In this document: in pieces, positions 7,885 through 16,898 of the stretch
How the letters are laid out: the number at the start of each line of letters is the position of its first letter
Numbering within the stretch: position 1 is the first letter of the stretch
Assembly (NCBI RefSeq): GCF_029360705.1
Contig: NZ_JARKMX010000008.1
Span: 2,286,202-2,350,201 of the forward strand
Reading direction: 5' to 3'
DNA from: Paraflavitalea pollutisoli
GTDB lineage: Bacteria > Bacteroidota > Bacteroidia > Chitinophagales > Chitinophagaceae
Length of the DNA stretch: 64,000 bases
Notes under the pieces: generated by a model
The model's database searches: none
What the model was told of the DNA's origin: nothing
Seen by the model: only the letters and a program-made list of their open reading frames with translations
Made by a program: the position numbers and the translations under genes

Positions 7885-10146
7885 TTAAAAGAGATAGGTA
7901 AAGCTCAACTTAGCAAAGAAAGGAGTGCCCGGGGTGAAATGGATCTCTGTAACCGGCGCAGTTTCATTGTACAACCTGCTCTCCGTATCAAACTGTGTTT
8001 CTTTCCATTTTACGTCCATCACATTCTGGATGGCCAACATGATCTCGTACCGTTTACGGTTGTACCCCAGGTAGAGGTCGGTCACGAAATACCCCTCGGC
8101 AATGGTACTGTTGTCTTCATTGGCCGGCCGGTCGCCCATATATCGGTAACGCACCGATGCATTCACCCCTTGTTTTGTTTTTACCGTCAGGCCGCCAATT
8201 GACGTAAACCGTGGCGCCAGGGGCAGGTAATCGGCACCAGCAGGCTCGTCGGTGGCCCGGCCATGTGAATAGTTGAGGTCTACATCCGCATACAACCACG
8301 ACAGGGGTTGGTAACGCACCGACAGGTCACCACCAAAACGTCGGCTTTTACCACTGGGCTCTACCACGCCTTCATCGCCTACATATACAAACTCCTGGTC
8401 GAGCCACAGGTACCAGACGGCTGCATTCACCAACAGGTTTTTGGTGGGCTTCAGCACGGTACCCAGGTCGCTGCCATAGGCAGGTGGCAATACCTCAAGT
8501 CCATTTTGTGGCACCACTACCCGCGTATCGTTGCTATGGAAGCCCTTGCCTCCACTGAGGTAGAATTGTGTGTTGGGCGATGCCTGGTAATAGAAGCTCA
8601 GCTTGGGACTAACAATAGCCGCACTGGCCGTTCCCGAACCATTCGTACCCAACTTGTCTTTATAACGGTTGTGAAAATAGTCGTACCGCAGCCCCGCATT
8701 GATGCTGAAACGATCATCGAAGCGGATGGTCTCGTTCACATAACCCGCGAGGTTATTTTCCGCAATACCACCCAACCGTATCGGCTCCAGCAAGGTAGTT
8801 CGGTCTTTCGTCCGGCTCAACTCGCTGTTGTGCGTTCGATCGATGCGCACCTGTATACCAGCCTCTGAAATGAACTGCGTGGTACCCGCAAAGAAAGTCT
8901 TGTGGTAACTGCCGTTGTAGCCATACAGATCACGGTTCTCCCGTTGTTTGATCTGGTCTCCATTATCCGGATCTACCTTGAAGAAGGTAAAATTCGAGAA
9001 TAACTGAAAATAATACCGGGAGTAGTACACCTGGTTTTTGATATAAGCATGGTTATCGAGCGAGGTGGTCAGAATCGCATTAACATTTGTACGGTTGGTA
9101 CTGCCGCCTTCGTTGGGATCGATGGCCCCAAACCAGCCGATCAGTTTGTCTGCCACGGCGCGATCCGGTATTTGTCCGGAGGCATCCCAGGTGCTGGTAA
9201 AATAGGAAGCAGACAGGTTCAGGTGGTTCTTCTTACCCAACGCACCAAAATATTTACCAAACAAGTTGACGCGGTTAAAATCCTGCGGATTGTCGAAGAA
9301 CCCCTTGGTGTACATGTATTCGGAAGCGATGAAAGCCGAATGGTCATTGGCGCGCGCCTTTTCGCCCAGCAGATTGCCCATACCTACCGCCCGGAAGGTG
9401 TTGAACATACCCCCTTCCAGTTTCAAAGAGTTCCTGGGCAATACATTCAGGGTCTTGAAATCGACAAAACCGGTAGTGGTAAAATTGCCTTTGTCGGCAT
9501 AGTAAGTGCCTTTGTTGAACCCAACATTGTCGATCAGTTCCGGTATCAAAAAGTGCAGATCGGCATATCCCTGACCGTGTGCATGGGATACCATATTCAC
9601 CGGCATGCCATCCACGCCAATATGGATATCCGTACCATGATCGAGGTCAAAGCCCCGCAGAAAGATCTGCTCTGCCTTGCCACCGCCGGCATGCTGCCCA
9701 ATGAACAGGCCGGGCACCATGCGCAATACTTCCTGCGAATTGGTAATGCCCCTCAATTTGATATCGAGTTTACTGATGGGTTTGAACTGCTCTCCTACCC
9801 CGCTGGTGACGGTGACCTGGCTCAATTGAACAGCATTGGCCACCAGGGTGATGCTGATACCCGTGGCCGGCAAATCGCCGACCGGCCTTTCTACAGACTG
9901 GTGGCCGATGGCGGTCACCACCAGGTGGGCCCCTTTCGCTACCTTTTGGATATAAAAGCGACCCCGTTCGTCTGACAATACCTGTTGCCCGCCGGGCAAC
10001 ACCGTAACCGTAGCCCCTTCCACCGGTAACGAAGTGCTGGAATCGAGTACAATGCCCTCCACCGCTCCCGATTGGGCAAAGCCCGCCAACCGGCAAACCA
10101 ACATACACAGCATGAAACAATAGCGCATATCCGCATTTTTTGGCAA
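7885..10146 (-). CDS. TonB-dependent outer-membrane receptor with carboxypeptidase-regulatory-like N-domain
   Basis: This 753-residue receptor has a signal peptide, with a second Met at codon 7 (MRYCFMLCMLVCRLAGFAQ, start at 10128) as an alternative start. An Ig-like CarboxypepD_reg domain follows (about 28-110: VEGIVLDSSTSLPVEGATV). The plug (about 120-240) contains LRGFDLDHGTDIHIGVDGMP and a His-rich HAHGQGYADLHF stretch. The 22-strand barrel ends in a terminal Phe (LSFTYLF), the signal for outer-membrane insertion. The gene sits upstream of the hydrolase and secreted-protein genes on the same strand but has its own terminator. The ligand is not evident. The His-rich plug suggests metal or metal-chelate uptake, which is only a guess. 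Confidence 0.9.
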   Translation of the reverse strand: MPKNADMRYCFMLCMLVCRLAGFAQSGAVEGIVLDSSTSLPVEGATVTVLPGGQQVLSDERGRFYIQKVAKGAHLVVTAIGHQSVERPVGDLPATGISITLVANAVQLSQVTVTSGVGEQFKPISKLDIKLRGITNSQEVLRMVPGLFIGQHAGGGKAEQIFLRGFDLDHGTDIHIGVDGMPVNMVSHAHGQGYADLHFLIPELIDNVGFNKGTYYADKGNFTTTGFVDFKTLNVLPRNSLKLEGGMFNTFRAVGMGNLLGEKARANDHSAFIASEYMYTKGFFDNPQDFNRVNLFGKYFGALGKKNHLNLSASYFTSTWDASGQIPDRAVADKLIGWFGAIDPNEGGSTNRTNVNAILTTSLDNHAYIKNQVYYSRYYFQLFSNFTFFKVDPDNGDQIKQRENRDLYGYNGSYHKTFFAGTTQFISEAGIQVRIDRTHNSELSRTKDRTTLLEPIRLGGIAENNLAGYVNETIRFDDRFSINAGLRYDYFHNRYKDKLGTNGSGTASAAIVSPKLSFYYQASPNTQFYLSGGKGFHSNDTRVVVPQNGLEVLPPAYGSDLGTVLKPTKNLLVNAAVWYLWLDQEFVYVGDEGVVEPSGKSRRFGGDLSVRYQPLSWLYADVDLNYSHGRATDEPAGADYLPLAPRFTSIGGLTVKTKQGVNASVRYRYMGDRPANEDNSTIAEGYFVTDLYLGYNRKRYEIMLAIQNVMDVKWKETQFDTESRLYNETAPVTEIHFTPGTPFFAKLSFTYLF

Positions 10147-10163
10147 AGTAAGGACAAAAGCAA

Positions 10164-10195
10164 CAAAATTACCTTGCTACGCGCTACGGGCTCAA
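10164..10195 (-). promoter_or_regulatory. Candidate promoter of the TonB-dependent receptor
   Basis: On the minus strand, TAATTTTG (10171 to 10164) matches TAnnTTTG. A TTG (10195-10193) lies 21 bases upstream. The predicted transcript start falls only 10-30 bases before the receptor start codons at 10146 or 10128, and the short leader slightly favours 10128. Confidence 0.4.
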
Positions 10196-10279
10196 CCTTC
10201 TTTGGCCTGAATGTATAAAACCGTACCTTCACGCCCCCAACCAGCTAGTCCCTTTACCAAATTTTTAAAATAATCTTGC

Positions 10280-10891
10280 ATGAACAAGCATTCTGTATGC
10301 AGCCTGTTGATGGCTGCCTGGGTAGTATGTGGTACAGCCTGCAGCGATGGCGGCACCGCCAAAGAAGCCAATGACCTGAGTGATTCTATTGCACCAACTG
10401 GTGACCCGGCGGCCAGGAAAGCCGACACGGTAACAGCCGTCATCATTCCCCCAGCGGTAGAAAAAGTGAAGCAGGCCCTGGTAAACGACATCCTGAAAGC
10501 CGATATCAGCGCCATGCAGCCGGATAACCGCACATTCGGGTTCGACGAATACGACCTCAATGGCGATGGCAGTAAAGAGATCATCATTGGTTTCCGCAAT
10601 CCCTATTTCTGCGGTTCGGGCGGTTGTACAGCGATGCTGTTTAGCGCGGATGGCCAACTCATCAACAAATTTACCGTCATGGACTTCCCCATCTGGATAC
10701 TCCCCACGAAGACGAATGGCTGGAACGACCTGGCTATTTTCAGCGGTGGCAAGTACCGCGACGTGAAATATGGCAAGAACCAATATCCGTCCAATCCCTC
10801 GACACTCGCCAGTTTCAAGGACGCACCGCCCAAAGAGGATGCCCGTGTTCTTGATTTCGACAATAAAACCGTCCCGACCGTGTCGTTCTGA
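10280..10891 (+). CDS. Lipoprotein of unknown function with an EF-hand-like loop
   Basis: The 203-residue product has a short hydrophobic leader ending VCGTAC, so Cys21 is the probable lipidation site, followed by a Ser/Asp/Gly linker. The globular part contains DLNGDGSKEIIIGF (about residues 93-106), a DxNxDG calcium-binding-like loop found in FG-GAP/VCBS proteins. It also has a conserved-looking CGSGGC segment that could form a disulphide. It is divergent from the TonB receptor and 40 bases before the MbnP-like gene on the same strand. The family is not recognised. Confidence 0.7.
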   Translation: MNKHSVCSLLMAAWVVCGTACSDGGTAKEANDLSDSIAPTGDPAARKADTVTAVIIPPAVEKVKQALVNDILKADISAMQPDNRTFGFDEYDLNGDGSKEIIIGFRNPYFCGSGGCTAMLFSADGQLINKFTVMDFPIWILPTKTNGWNDLAIFSGGKYRDVKYGKNQYPSNPSTLASFKDAPPKEDARVLDFDNKTVPTVSF

Positions 10892-10931
10892 CCTCCTTTG
10901 ACTACTTTTACCGCTCAATCAGCCCACTTAC

Positions 10932-11717
10932 ATGCACCCGACCCGGCGAATCCTGTCCCTGCTTATCCTGCTTCAGCTGGCCACGTACACGGTACCGGCC
11001 CAATTGGTACTGCAATTCGACAACCGGGTGGCTGGTCGTAAACTGGTGACCGATTCCGTTAGCTATGCGACCCCATCTGGTGACAGCCTGACCATTTCTT
11101 TGTTGCAATACTTTATCAGCAACATCACCTTGCGAAAAGCCAGCGGTGAAAAACTGGTCTTACCAGTCGCGGGTAATTATTTCCTGATCAAACAATCCGA
11201 CGATACCAGCCGGCGCATCGCGCTCGATGTGCCGGCCGGCGTTTATAAAGACGTCAGTTTTCTCGTCGGCATCGACAGCCTCAGTTCTACCCTACCGGTA
11301 GAAAAGCGTACCGGTGTACTCGATCCCGCCCAGGGCATGAGCGGGGGCGAAGGCATGTACTGGACCTGGAACAGTGGTTATATTTTTTTCAAACTGGAAG
11401 GCAGCAGCCCGTCAGTACCCAAAGACAAAACCGGCTTCCGCGAATTTCAGTATCATATTGGTGGGTATGGTGGCTACAACACCCCTACCCTCAACAACCT
11501 GCGCCGGGTAAACATTACCCTGCCGGAGAAATCGCCCTTGCGCATACGCGCCAACCACCACAGTGTGGTGCATATCCGCTTCGATGTCGCGACCGTACTC
11601 AAAGGCATCGACCTGGCAACCCAACATCATATGATGCTGACACCCGAAAGCAGCGGTATTGCCGATAACTATGCCGCCGGATTTACGTACGGTGGTACCG
11701 AATACCCCAACCGATGA
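10932..11717 (+). CDS. mbnP: MbnP-like periplasmic copper-binding protein
   Basis: This is a 261-residue secreted beta-sandwich protein with a clear signal peptide (first ~24 residues, ending VPAQ). The family signature GMYWTWNSGYIFFKLEG is at about 141-157 and contains Trp144 and Trp146. In characterised MbnP proteins a conserved Trp is oxidised to kynurenine by the partner diheme enzyme MbnH, creating a Cu(I) site. Here the stop overlaps the start of an MbnH-like diheme gene by 4 bases (ATGA), which supports the pairing. There is no methanobactin precursor or MbnB/C nearby, so this is a stand-alone MbnPH pair, probably for copper handling. Family assignment is from motif and context; which Trp is modified is not determined. 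Confidence 0.82.
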   Translation: MHPTRRILSLLILLQLATYTVPAQLVLQFDNRVAGRKLVTDSVSYATPSGDSLTISLLQYFISNITLRKASGEKLVLPVAGNYFLIKQSDDTSRRIALDVPAGVYKDVSFLVGIDSLSSTLPVEKRTGVLDPAQGMSGGEGMYWTWNSGYIFFKLEGSSPSVPKDKTGFREFQYHIGGYGGYNTPTLNNLRRVNITLPEKSPLRIRANHHSVVHIRFDVATVLKGIDLATQHHMMLTPESSGIADNYAAGFTYGGTEYPNR

Positions 11718-12808
11718 AGAAGCTGACGTTGGTATATATCATCATGGGCATAGTGCTGGCGCAGGTATTGACCGGCTTTCTGCGGCCTGCTGTCCCGTCG
11801 TATGACGGGATTGCCTCGTTGCCTTATTCAGCAGACTCCTTCCCCCGGCCTGCCAACTTCCCCGAGCCGCTGTACAATTTCAACAACAACAGCTACAACA
11901 AGATCAAAATAGAGCTGGGCAGAAGATTGTTTTACGATGGCCTGCTCTCGAAAAATGGCACGGTGAGCTGTGGCACCTGTCATATACAGGCTACGGCCTT
12001 CTCGCACCACGGCCACCGGCTCAGCCACGGCATCCATGATTCCGTAGGAGCGCGCAATGCGCCTGCGTTGCAAAACCTGGCCTGGGCCAGTAACTTCATG
12101 TGGGATGGCGGTGTTACGGATCTCGACCTGCAACCTCTGGTGCCCATCAACAGCCATGTAGAAATGGGCGAGTCGATGGACAGTGTACTGATCAAACTGC
12201 GCAAAGACTTCAACTACTCCACCTACTTCAACGCCGCTTTCGGCAGCCAGCAGATCACCACTGCCCGGGTGATGCAGGCCCTCAGCCAGTTCATGGCTTC
12301 GATGGTGAGCGCCAACAGCAAATACGACCGGGTGATGCGCCACGAAGGCGCCAGCTTTACACCGGAAGAAAGTAAAGGGTATACGATCTTTAAATCGAAG
12401 TGCGCCTCCTGTCACCAGGAACCCTTGTTTACCGATCATAGCTTCCGCAACAACGGACTGTATCCTTACAGTGACGATGCAGGCCGCATGACGATCACCA
12501 CCCAAACCACCGACAAATACCGCTTTAAAGTGCCCTCCCTCCGCAATATCGAGTTGACAGCTCCCTACATGCATGATGGCCGCTTCAAGAACCTCGACTT
12601 CGTGTTGCAGCATTACAGTCATGAAATACAGCAGACCGACAACCTAGATCCACTGCTGGTGCAATCATCAGGCAGGCCAGGGTTGCCCCTGAGCCCCGAC
12701 GACCGCGGTGCACTGAAAGCCTTTTTGCACACACTCACCGATTCTGTCTTTACCAGGAACAAAGCCTTGAGTGAAGTAAACATATGTCCGGACTGTATCC
12801 GGTATTAA
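11714..12808 (+). CDS. mbnH: MbnH/MauG-like diheme cytochrome c peroxidase-family enzyme
   Basis: This 364-residue periplasmic protein has an N-terminal membrane/signal segment (about 1-22) and two heme sites, CGTCH at 86-90 and CASCH at 230-234. Both lie in the order and spacing of the bacterial CcpA/MauG/MbnH superfamily (LGRRLFYDGLLS, FRVPSLRN-like KVPSLRNIELTAPYMHDG). The second hemes of this superfamily activate peroxide to make a bis-Fe(IV) species. In MbnH this oxidises a Trp of MbnP. The 4-base overlap with the MbnP-like gene argues for the MbnH role rather than plain peroxidase activity. It ends with a CPDC pair near the C-terminus, which is odd and unexplained. Confidence 0.85.
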   Translation: MKKLTLVYIIMGIVLAQVLTGFLRPAVPSYDGIASLPYSADSFPRPANFPEPLYNFNNNSYNKIKIELGRRLFYDGLLSKNGTVSCGTCHIQATAFSHHGHRLSHGIHDSVGARNAPALQNLAWASNFMWDGGVTDLDLQPLVPINSHVEMGESMDSVLIKLRKDFNYSTYFNAAFGSQQITTARVMQALSQFMASMVSANSKYDRVMRHEGASFTPEESKGYTIFKSKCASCHQEPLFTDHSFRNNGLYPYSDDAGRMTITTQTTDKYRFKVPSLRNIELTAPYMHDGRFKNLDFVLQHYSHEIQQTDNLDPLLVQSSGRPGLPLSPDDRGALKAFLHTLTDSVFTRNKALSEVNICPDCIRY

Positions 12809-12931
12809 GCGGCTCAGCTAATGGGTTTGTCAGGCAACCAGGCAACGAGGAAAGACAGTCTTACAACAACATCACAGCGTTAACTTATCAACAACCCATC
12901 AACAACGCGCCACCTGCAAAGCGCTTTTGCC

Positions 12932-12939
12932 TACATTTG
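12932..12939 (+). promoter_or_regulatory. -7 promoter element of the riboswitch transcript
   Basis: TACATTTG matches TAnnTTTG. It lies just upstream of the first conserved bases of the cobalamin riboswitch, so transcription would start near 12946. No good -33 TTTG is seen. Confidence 0.45.
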
Positions 12940-12945
12940 CCCCCG

Positions 12946-13150
12946 CTAAAGGTTCAAGCCCCTTCGGGGCATTGATTAAAAGGGAATCCGGTGACCGTCG
13001 CAAGACACAATCCGGAGCTGTCCCGCAACTGTAAGTTCTGCAGCGAGTACGCTCGCTATTTGCCGGATCTGCAAGCCACTGTTGGCCACCTGCACAGACA
13101 GGTACAATGGGAAGGCATCCAGCATAGAACAAGCCAGGAGACCTGCCTGT
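12946..13150 (+). ncRNA. Cobalamin (AdoCbl/B12) riboswitch
   Basis: The leader contains AAAGGGAATCCGGTG near 12978, AATCCGGAGCTGTCCCGCAA near 13009, and the B12-box GCCAGGAGACCTGCC at 13133-13147. These are the conserved elements of the class-I cobalamin riboswitch, in the right order and spacing. Its 3' end is about 80 bases before the BtuG-like gene. Cobalamin binding is expected to switch that gene off. The exact ends are approximate. Confidence 0.95.
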
Positions 13151-13231
13151 AGCATCATACTTGATTCATCGCTTTCGGAGAAAAAGCATGAATGAAACGC
13201 TGTCGACCAGCCAAATAAACACGAGAGATAC

Positions 13232-14554
13232 ATGATGTACCAACGCGGTTCCGCTACCCTGTCCGTATGCATTGGCATAGCTATGCTGAGCATGACGGCC
13301 TGTAAGAAAGACGACTACACACAACTCCTGCCCCAGATCACCGACAACGGTTTGGCCACTGGTAAAACCAGTATCATCGCAGGCGATTCCGTCAGGCTTT
13401 ACCCTAAACTAAACGAACGAACCAACACTACTTACCAGTGGTTGGTCAACCAAAAAAATGCAGGTACCGATTCGGTATACACCTTCAAAACCGATTCGGC
13501 CGGCACCTACCTTGTTCAGTTTACCGCTGCCAATACCAGCGGACAGATCAGTACGCAATATGAAATACAGGTATCCGGCAAATATGAGCACGGTATCCTG
13601 CTGGTGAACGAAGGTTGGTTTGGCCACGAAAACGGCAGCGTTAATTTCTATCGTTATGGTCAGGACACTGTAGAGACCATGGTCTATCACCACACCAACC
13701 CCGGCAAAGACCTGGGCGTCACCACCCAGTATGGCGCCGTGCACAATGGCCGGCTCTACCTGGTGTCCAAACAAGGACCACTGGTCGTCGCCGATGCCAA
13801 ATCGTTGAAGGAAACAGGACGCATCACGACCCTACCGGCCAATGGACGTGCTTTCCTCGGGCTCGACAATAACAATGGTCTCCTCAGTACAGCCAGCGGC
13901 ATCTATAAACTGGACCTCAACACACTCACAGTGGGCGACAAAATACCCAATGCAGACGGACAGATCGGTGCCATGCTAGCAGCCGGTGACCATCTCTTTA
14001 TTATTAGTCAGAGCAAGGGCTTGCTCATTCTCCGCAAAAGCGATTTTGGACTGGTGAAGAATATCACCGGCATCAACCAGGGTCTTTCCAAAACACCCGA
14101 CGGCGCCTTGTGGGTAGCTGGCGGCAGCAACCTCGTGAAGATCAATACCACCACACTCGATACCAATCGGATAGTGCTTCCCTTTAGCCTGGGCAGTCCG
14201 TGGTCTGCCTGGAATGTGGGCACCGTCACTACCTCCACCACCGAGAATGCCGTGTTCCTGGCCCAAACCATGTCATGGGGAGCGGGTGGCACCAAACTGT
14301 ACAAGTATAAATCAGGGGATATCAGCTCCGTTGCTGCGCCCATCGCAACCCTGCCTGCCGGCAAAGAGTTTTATGGTGGTGCAGTAGGTTATTATGCTGC
14401 GAAGAATGAGTTGGTGGTTACGGCTGTACAATCCGGCTACGGACAAAACTACCAATACAACAGCCTGTATTTTTATGATGCCGCCAATGGCAGCCTGAAG
14501 AAGACGATCAACTACCAGCATTTTTACTTCCCGGCATTGATGCTGTTCAATTAA
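13232..14554 (+). CDS. BtuG-like surface lipoprotein (DUF5074-type beta-propeller)
   Basis: The 440-residue lipoprotein has a leader ending MSMTAC; Cys24 is the lipidation site and is followed by KKDD, an acidic surface-export-like patch. Residues ~40-115 form a PKD/Ig-like domain (YQWLVNQKNAGTDSVYTF). From ~120 onward comes a repetitive propeller of the DUF5074/YncE type (KYEHGILLVNEGWFGHENGSVNFY, then repeated LYLVSKQGP-like blades). Bacteroidota BtuG proteins are such propellers and capture B12 at the cell surface for BtuB. The riboswitch directly in front supports a cobalamin role. No BtuB or BtuFCD genes follow; the next gene is on the opposite strand. Binding itself is inferred. Confidence 0.78.
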   Translation: MMYQRGSATLSVCIGIAMLSMTACKKDDYTQLLPQITDNGLATGKTSIIAGDSVRLYPKLNERTNTTYQWLVNQKNAGTDSVYTFKTDSAGTYLVQFTAANTSGQISTQYEIQVSGKYEHGILLVNEGWFGHENGSVNFYRYGQDTVETMVYHHTNPGKDLGVTTQYGAVHNGRLYLVSKQGPLVVADAKSLKETGRITTLPANGRAFLGLDNNNGLLSTASGIYKLDLNTLTVGDKIPNADGQIGAMLAAGDHLFIISQSKGLLILRKSDFGLVKNITGINQGLSKTPDGALWVAGGSNLVKINTTTLDTNRIVLPFSLGSPWSAWNVGTVTTSTTENAVFLAQTMSWGAGGTKLYKYKSGDISSVAAPIATLPAGKEFYGGAVGYYAAKNELVVTAVQSGYGQNYQYNSLYFYDAANGSLKKTINYQHFYFPALMLFN

Positions 14555-14595
14555 CCCCGCACGATAATCCGATATCATCAACACAGCTGATGTTC

Positions 14596-14630
14596 GTGTG
14601 CTGCGCCCGCCCTATCGGTGCGCAGCACAC
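14596..14630. terminator. Long hairpin between convergent genes
   Basis: A perfect 11-bp inverted repeat (GTGTGCTGCGC at 14596-14606, GCGCAGCACAC at 14620-14630) with a 13-base loop sits between the BtuG-like gene and the convergent AsmA-like gene. Neither side has a T-run, so termination may be weak or factor-assisted. Confidence 0.45.
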
Positions 14631-14646
14631 CCATTGGCCCGGGTTA

Positions 14647-16281
14647 TTATTGATCGATGCCCACCGATTGCTTTACACCCGTGAAGATGGTCTTCCACAC
14701 GAGGTTGAACCACGACTTTTCTTTGATCCGGTCGAAATGAACATTGGCCACCCGCACATCTCCTTTCTTGTTGGGATTGGCATTCTTCACCTGTATATTC
14801 GCGATGGCACTGACCAATTTCTTTTTGGTAAGGGAATTATCGGCAGTATCCTTCTTCAATAAGGCGATCTTCAGGTCATCATAAAAAATAGTCAGGTTGC
14901 CATCGGTCGCGTTGTCATTACCGTTAAAATGAAACTTCATGCCGCTGATCGTTCCTTTCTCCACTTTGGCCAGGCCCATCGGTTCTGTAAGCTGGTTGAC
15001 GGTGGTGGCCGGCATGCCACCCATTTCGCCATCCATCGTAAACTTACCGTTGCTGGGGTAAAAGTTGATGATCGCCTTGATGGGCGACACATTGAGGAAA
15101 CGGGCATTGAAGGAGAACTTCATCGGATCCTTCGCCATCAGGTCTTTGTGGCTGGTCAGCCGGTCAATGCGCAGGCTCGCCTGGTAAAACTGCACCTTAC
15201 CACTTTTGCCACTTTTCGCATTGCGCTCCTTGTATTCGATGAAAGCATTGCGAAACAAGGCTTGCCGGATATTGACGTTAAAGGGCAACTTCATCAGCAT
15301 TTGCTGCGGGTAGGTACCTACCCGGTTTTGGCCGTCGTGCGGGTACGACATATCCCGGAAGATCTTCAGCGTACTGCTCGCCAGCACCATCGAATCGGCC
15401 ACCACTTCTTCCTTGAACAGGAGCGGCAGGTTAAGGCCCGAAATGGCAATACCCTGAAAGTTGACATCAAAGCGATCACGGGCATACTTGAACTGCTGCA
15501 TGAATTTCGCTTCCGGCAGTTGCGGATCCACGGCTACCTTACCGATACCCAACTTTTTGGTCGCACTGTTCAGATCGACGTTGCGGATCTCATAATTGTA
15601 CAACTTATTCTTGCTCATCCAACGCAGCTTCTTGCAATTCATATTGGCCTGCTCGGCAAAGAGGATTCTGGTTGTATCCTTGTCGTGCGCGCTGTCTACG
15701 GCAATCCTGAACAGGTCGATGGTCACGCTGTCGAACATCATTCGTATATCGCCCGTTTTCCACTCTTTGGTCACGAGTGTGGCGTTGACGATCGAGAGGG
15801 TATCGATCTTGATCATGGTGAGGTTGCCCAATATTTGCCGGTATACTTCCTTATCGGGTACATTCTTGAGCGAATCTTTGCCCTTTCCGGTGAAATAGAC
15901 TTCGATCCTGGGCGACTGGATCAATACCTTACGGCCGTCGATAGCACTGTTCATCAGCGCCTTAGGTGTTTCCACGCCCACCACCGTCAATTCGGGAATA
16001 TCGATCTTAATGAGCACCGACGGTTCATCCGGTGTACCGACCATGCTGTTGTATACATTGGAATCGGGCTGCAGGTAGAGATTGGTGACACGGAGATTGC
16101 CCGCTACTTCATCCAGGTCCAGGCTACCCGTTTGGATGCCATACAGGTTATTCGTTTTCTTCGCGACGGTTTCCTTGACAGTAGACCGGACGATCGAACG
16201 CTTGTGGATATTCCAATACACGATACCGCCGGCTACGACCAGCAAGACGACCGATAAAATGATCCAAAGTTTCTTGGACAT
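14647..16281 (-). CDS. AsmA/DUF748-like membrane-anchored protein
   Basis: From the ATG at 16281 (MSKKLWIILSVVLLVVAGG) this is a 544-residue protein with one N-terminal membrane helix. A long beta-repeat body follows (repeated short strands such as LDEVAGNLRVTNLYLQPDS), ending near the C-terminus with another amphipathic segment. This resembles AsmA/DUF748 proteins, which lie in the periplasm and affect outer-membrane lipid traffic. An upstream in-frame ATG (16323) would add 14 residues before the signal anchor and is less likely. Family placement is by general architecture, not a diagnostic motif. Confidence 0.6.
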   Translation of the reverse strand: MSKKLWIILSVVLLVVAGGIVYWNIHKRSIVRSTVKETVAKKTNNLYGIQTGSLDLDEVAGNLRVTNLYLQPDSNVYNSMVGTPDEPSVLIKIDIPELTVVGVETPKALMNSAIDGRKVLIQSPRIEVYFTGKGKDSLKNVPDKEVYRQILGNLTMIKIDTLSIVNATLVTKEWKTGDIRMMFDSVTIDLFRIAVDSAHDKDTTRILFAEQANMNCKKLRWMSKNKLYNYEIRNVDLNSATKKLGIGKVAVDPQLPEAKFMQQFKYARDRFDVNFQGIAISGLNLPLLFKEEVVADSMVLASSTLKIFRDMSYPHDGQNRVGTYPQQMLMKLPFNVNIRQALFRNAFIEYKERNAKSGKSGKVQFYQASLRIDRLTSHKDLMAKDPMKFSFNARFLNVSPIKAIINFYPSNGKFTMDGEMGGMPATTVNQLTEPMGLAKVEKGTISGMKFHFNGNDNATDGNLTIFYDDLKIALLKKDTADNSLTKKKLVSAIANIQVKNANPNKKGDVRVANVHFDRIKEKSWFNLVWKTIFTGVKQSVGIDQ

Positions 16282-16330
16282 ATGTATGTACGTTTTTAGG
16301 GTGAATGACGGGCCTCGTGGCAAGGGACAT

Positions 16331-16367
16331 AAAAAATGCGGTCCGACCTAAGCCGATCTGACCGCAT
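16331..16367 (-). terminator. Intrinsic terminator after the PNPOx-fold genes
   Basis: The stem ATGCGGTC (16336-16343) / GACCGCAT (16360-16367) is followed on the minus strand by TTTTTT. It lies about 50 bases after the stop of the 16418-16840 gene. Confidence 0.65.
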
Positions 16368-16417
16368 CACACTTTCTTAGGGTGGTCTTGTTGGTAAGTC
16401 TTCTAAGGGCAATATAC

Positions 16418-16840
16418 TTAGCAGGCTAACGCGTAGAAATTGATCTGTCCGTTCTGCTGCTTTTTATAATATACCGTTTCATTCATTTTTACTTTCAACA
16501 GGGTGATCTTGCCGCCATGCGTGAGTTCATCAACAGCGTGGTCCAGGGCTACTTCACTGGCCGGATCGAGCTCGTTGGCTATGCGCTGGGCAACACCATT
16601 CACCTTCATGTAAATGCCTTTTTCTTTATCGACGTATTTGATCTGCACGGGAAATTTATCGACAGCTGCCGGCAGTTCGTCGTTGCAGCAACACCACACA
16701 TATTGGTTGGCATCTACCATCACGGTTTCCACCAGTACACTCATTTGGTTTTCTGCGTCCTGCACTTTAAGCGCACCAAAGAAGGTTTTCTCAATAAAGC
16801 GTTTTACAAATTTGAGGTTGTCAGGTAGGATAAAGCGCAT
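16418..16840 (-). CDS. PNPOx-fold (general stress protein-like) protein
   Basis: The 140-residue cytoplasmic protein resembles the pyridoxamine 5'-phosphate oxidase-like split-barrel family. It has an FGALKV..E opening, VWCCCND in the position of the W.xxN strand, and a strand with VQIKYVDKEKGIYMKVNGVAQ, close to the FMN-binding pattern of general stress protein 26. Three consecutive Cys residues in the second strand are unusual. It follows a paralogous gene (16899-17393) on the same strand with a 58-base gap and shares its terminator. Activity is unknown. Confidence 0.65.
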   Translation of the reverse strand: MRFILPDNLKFVKRFIEKTFFGALKVQDAENQMSVLVETVMVDANQYVWCCCNDELPAAVDKFPVQIKYVDKEKGIYMKVNGVAQRIANELDPASEVALDHAVDELTHGGKITLLKVKMNETVYYKKQQNGQINFYALAC

Positions 16841-16898
16841 AGTCAGTGTTTTTAGTGGTGATTCGATCAGTGATTACTCATACTATATTGAATAAAAA

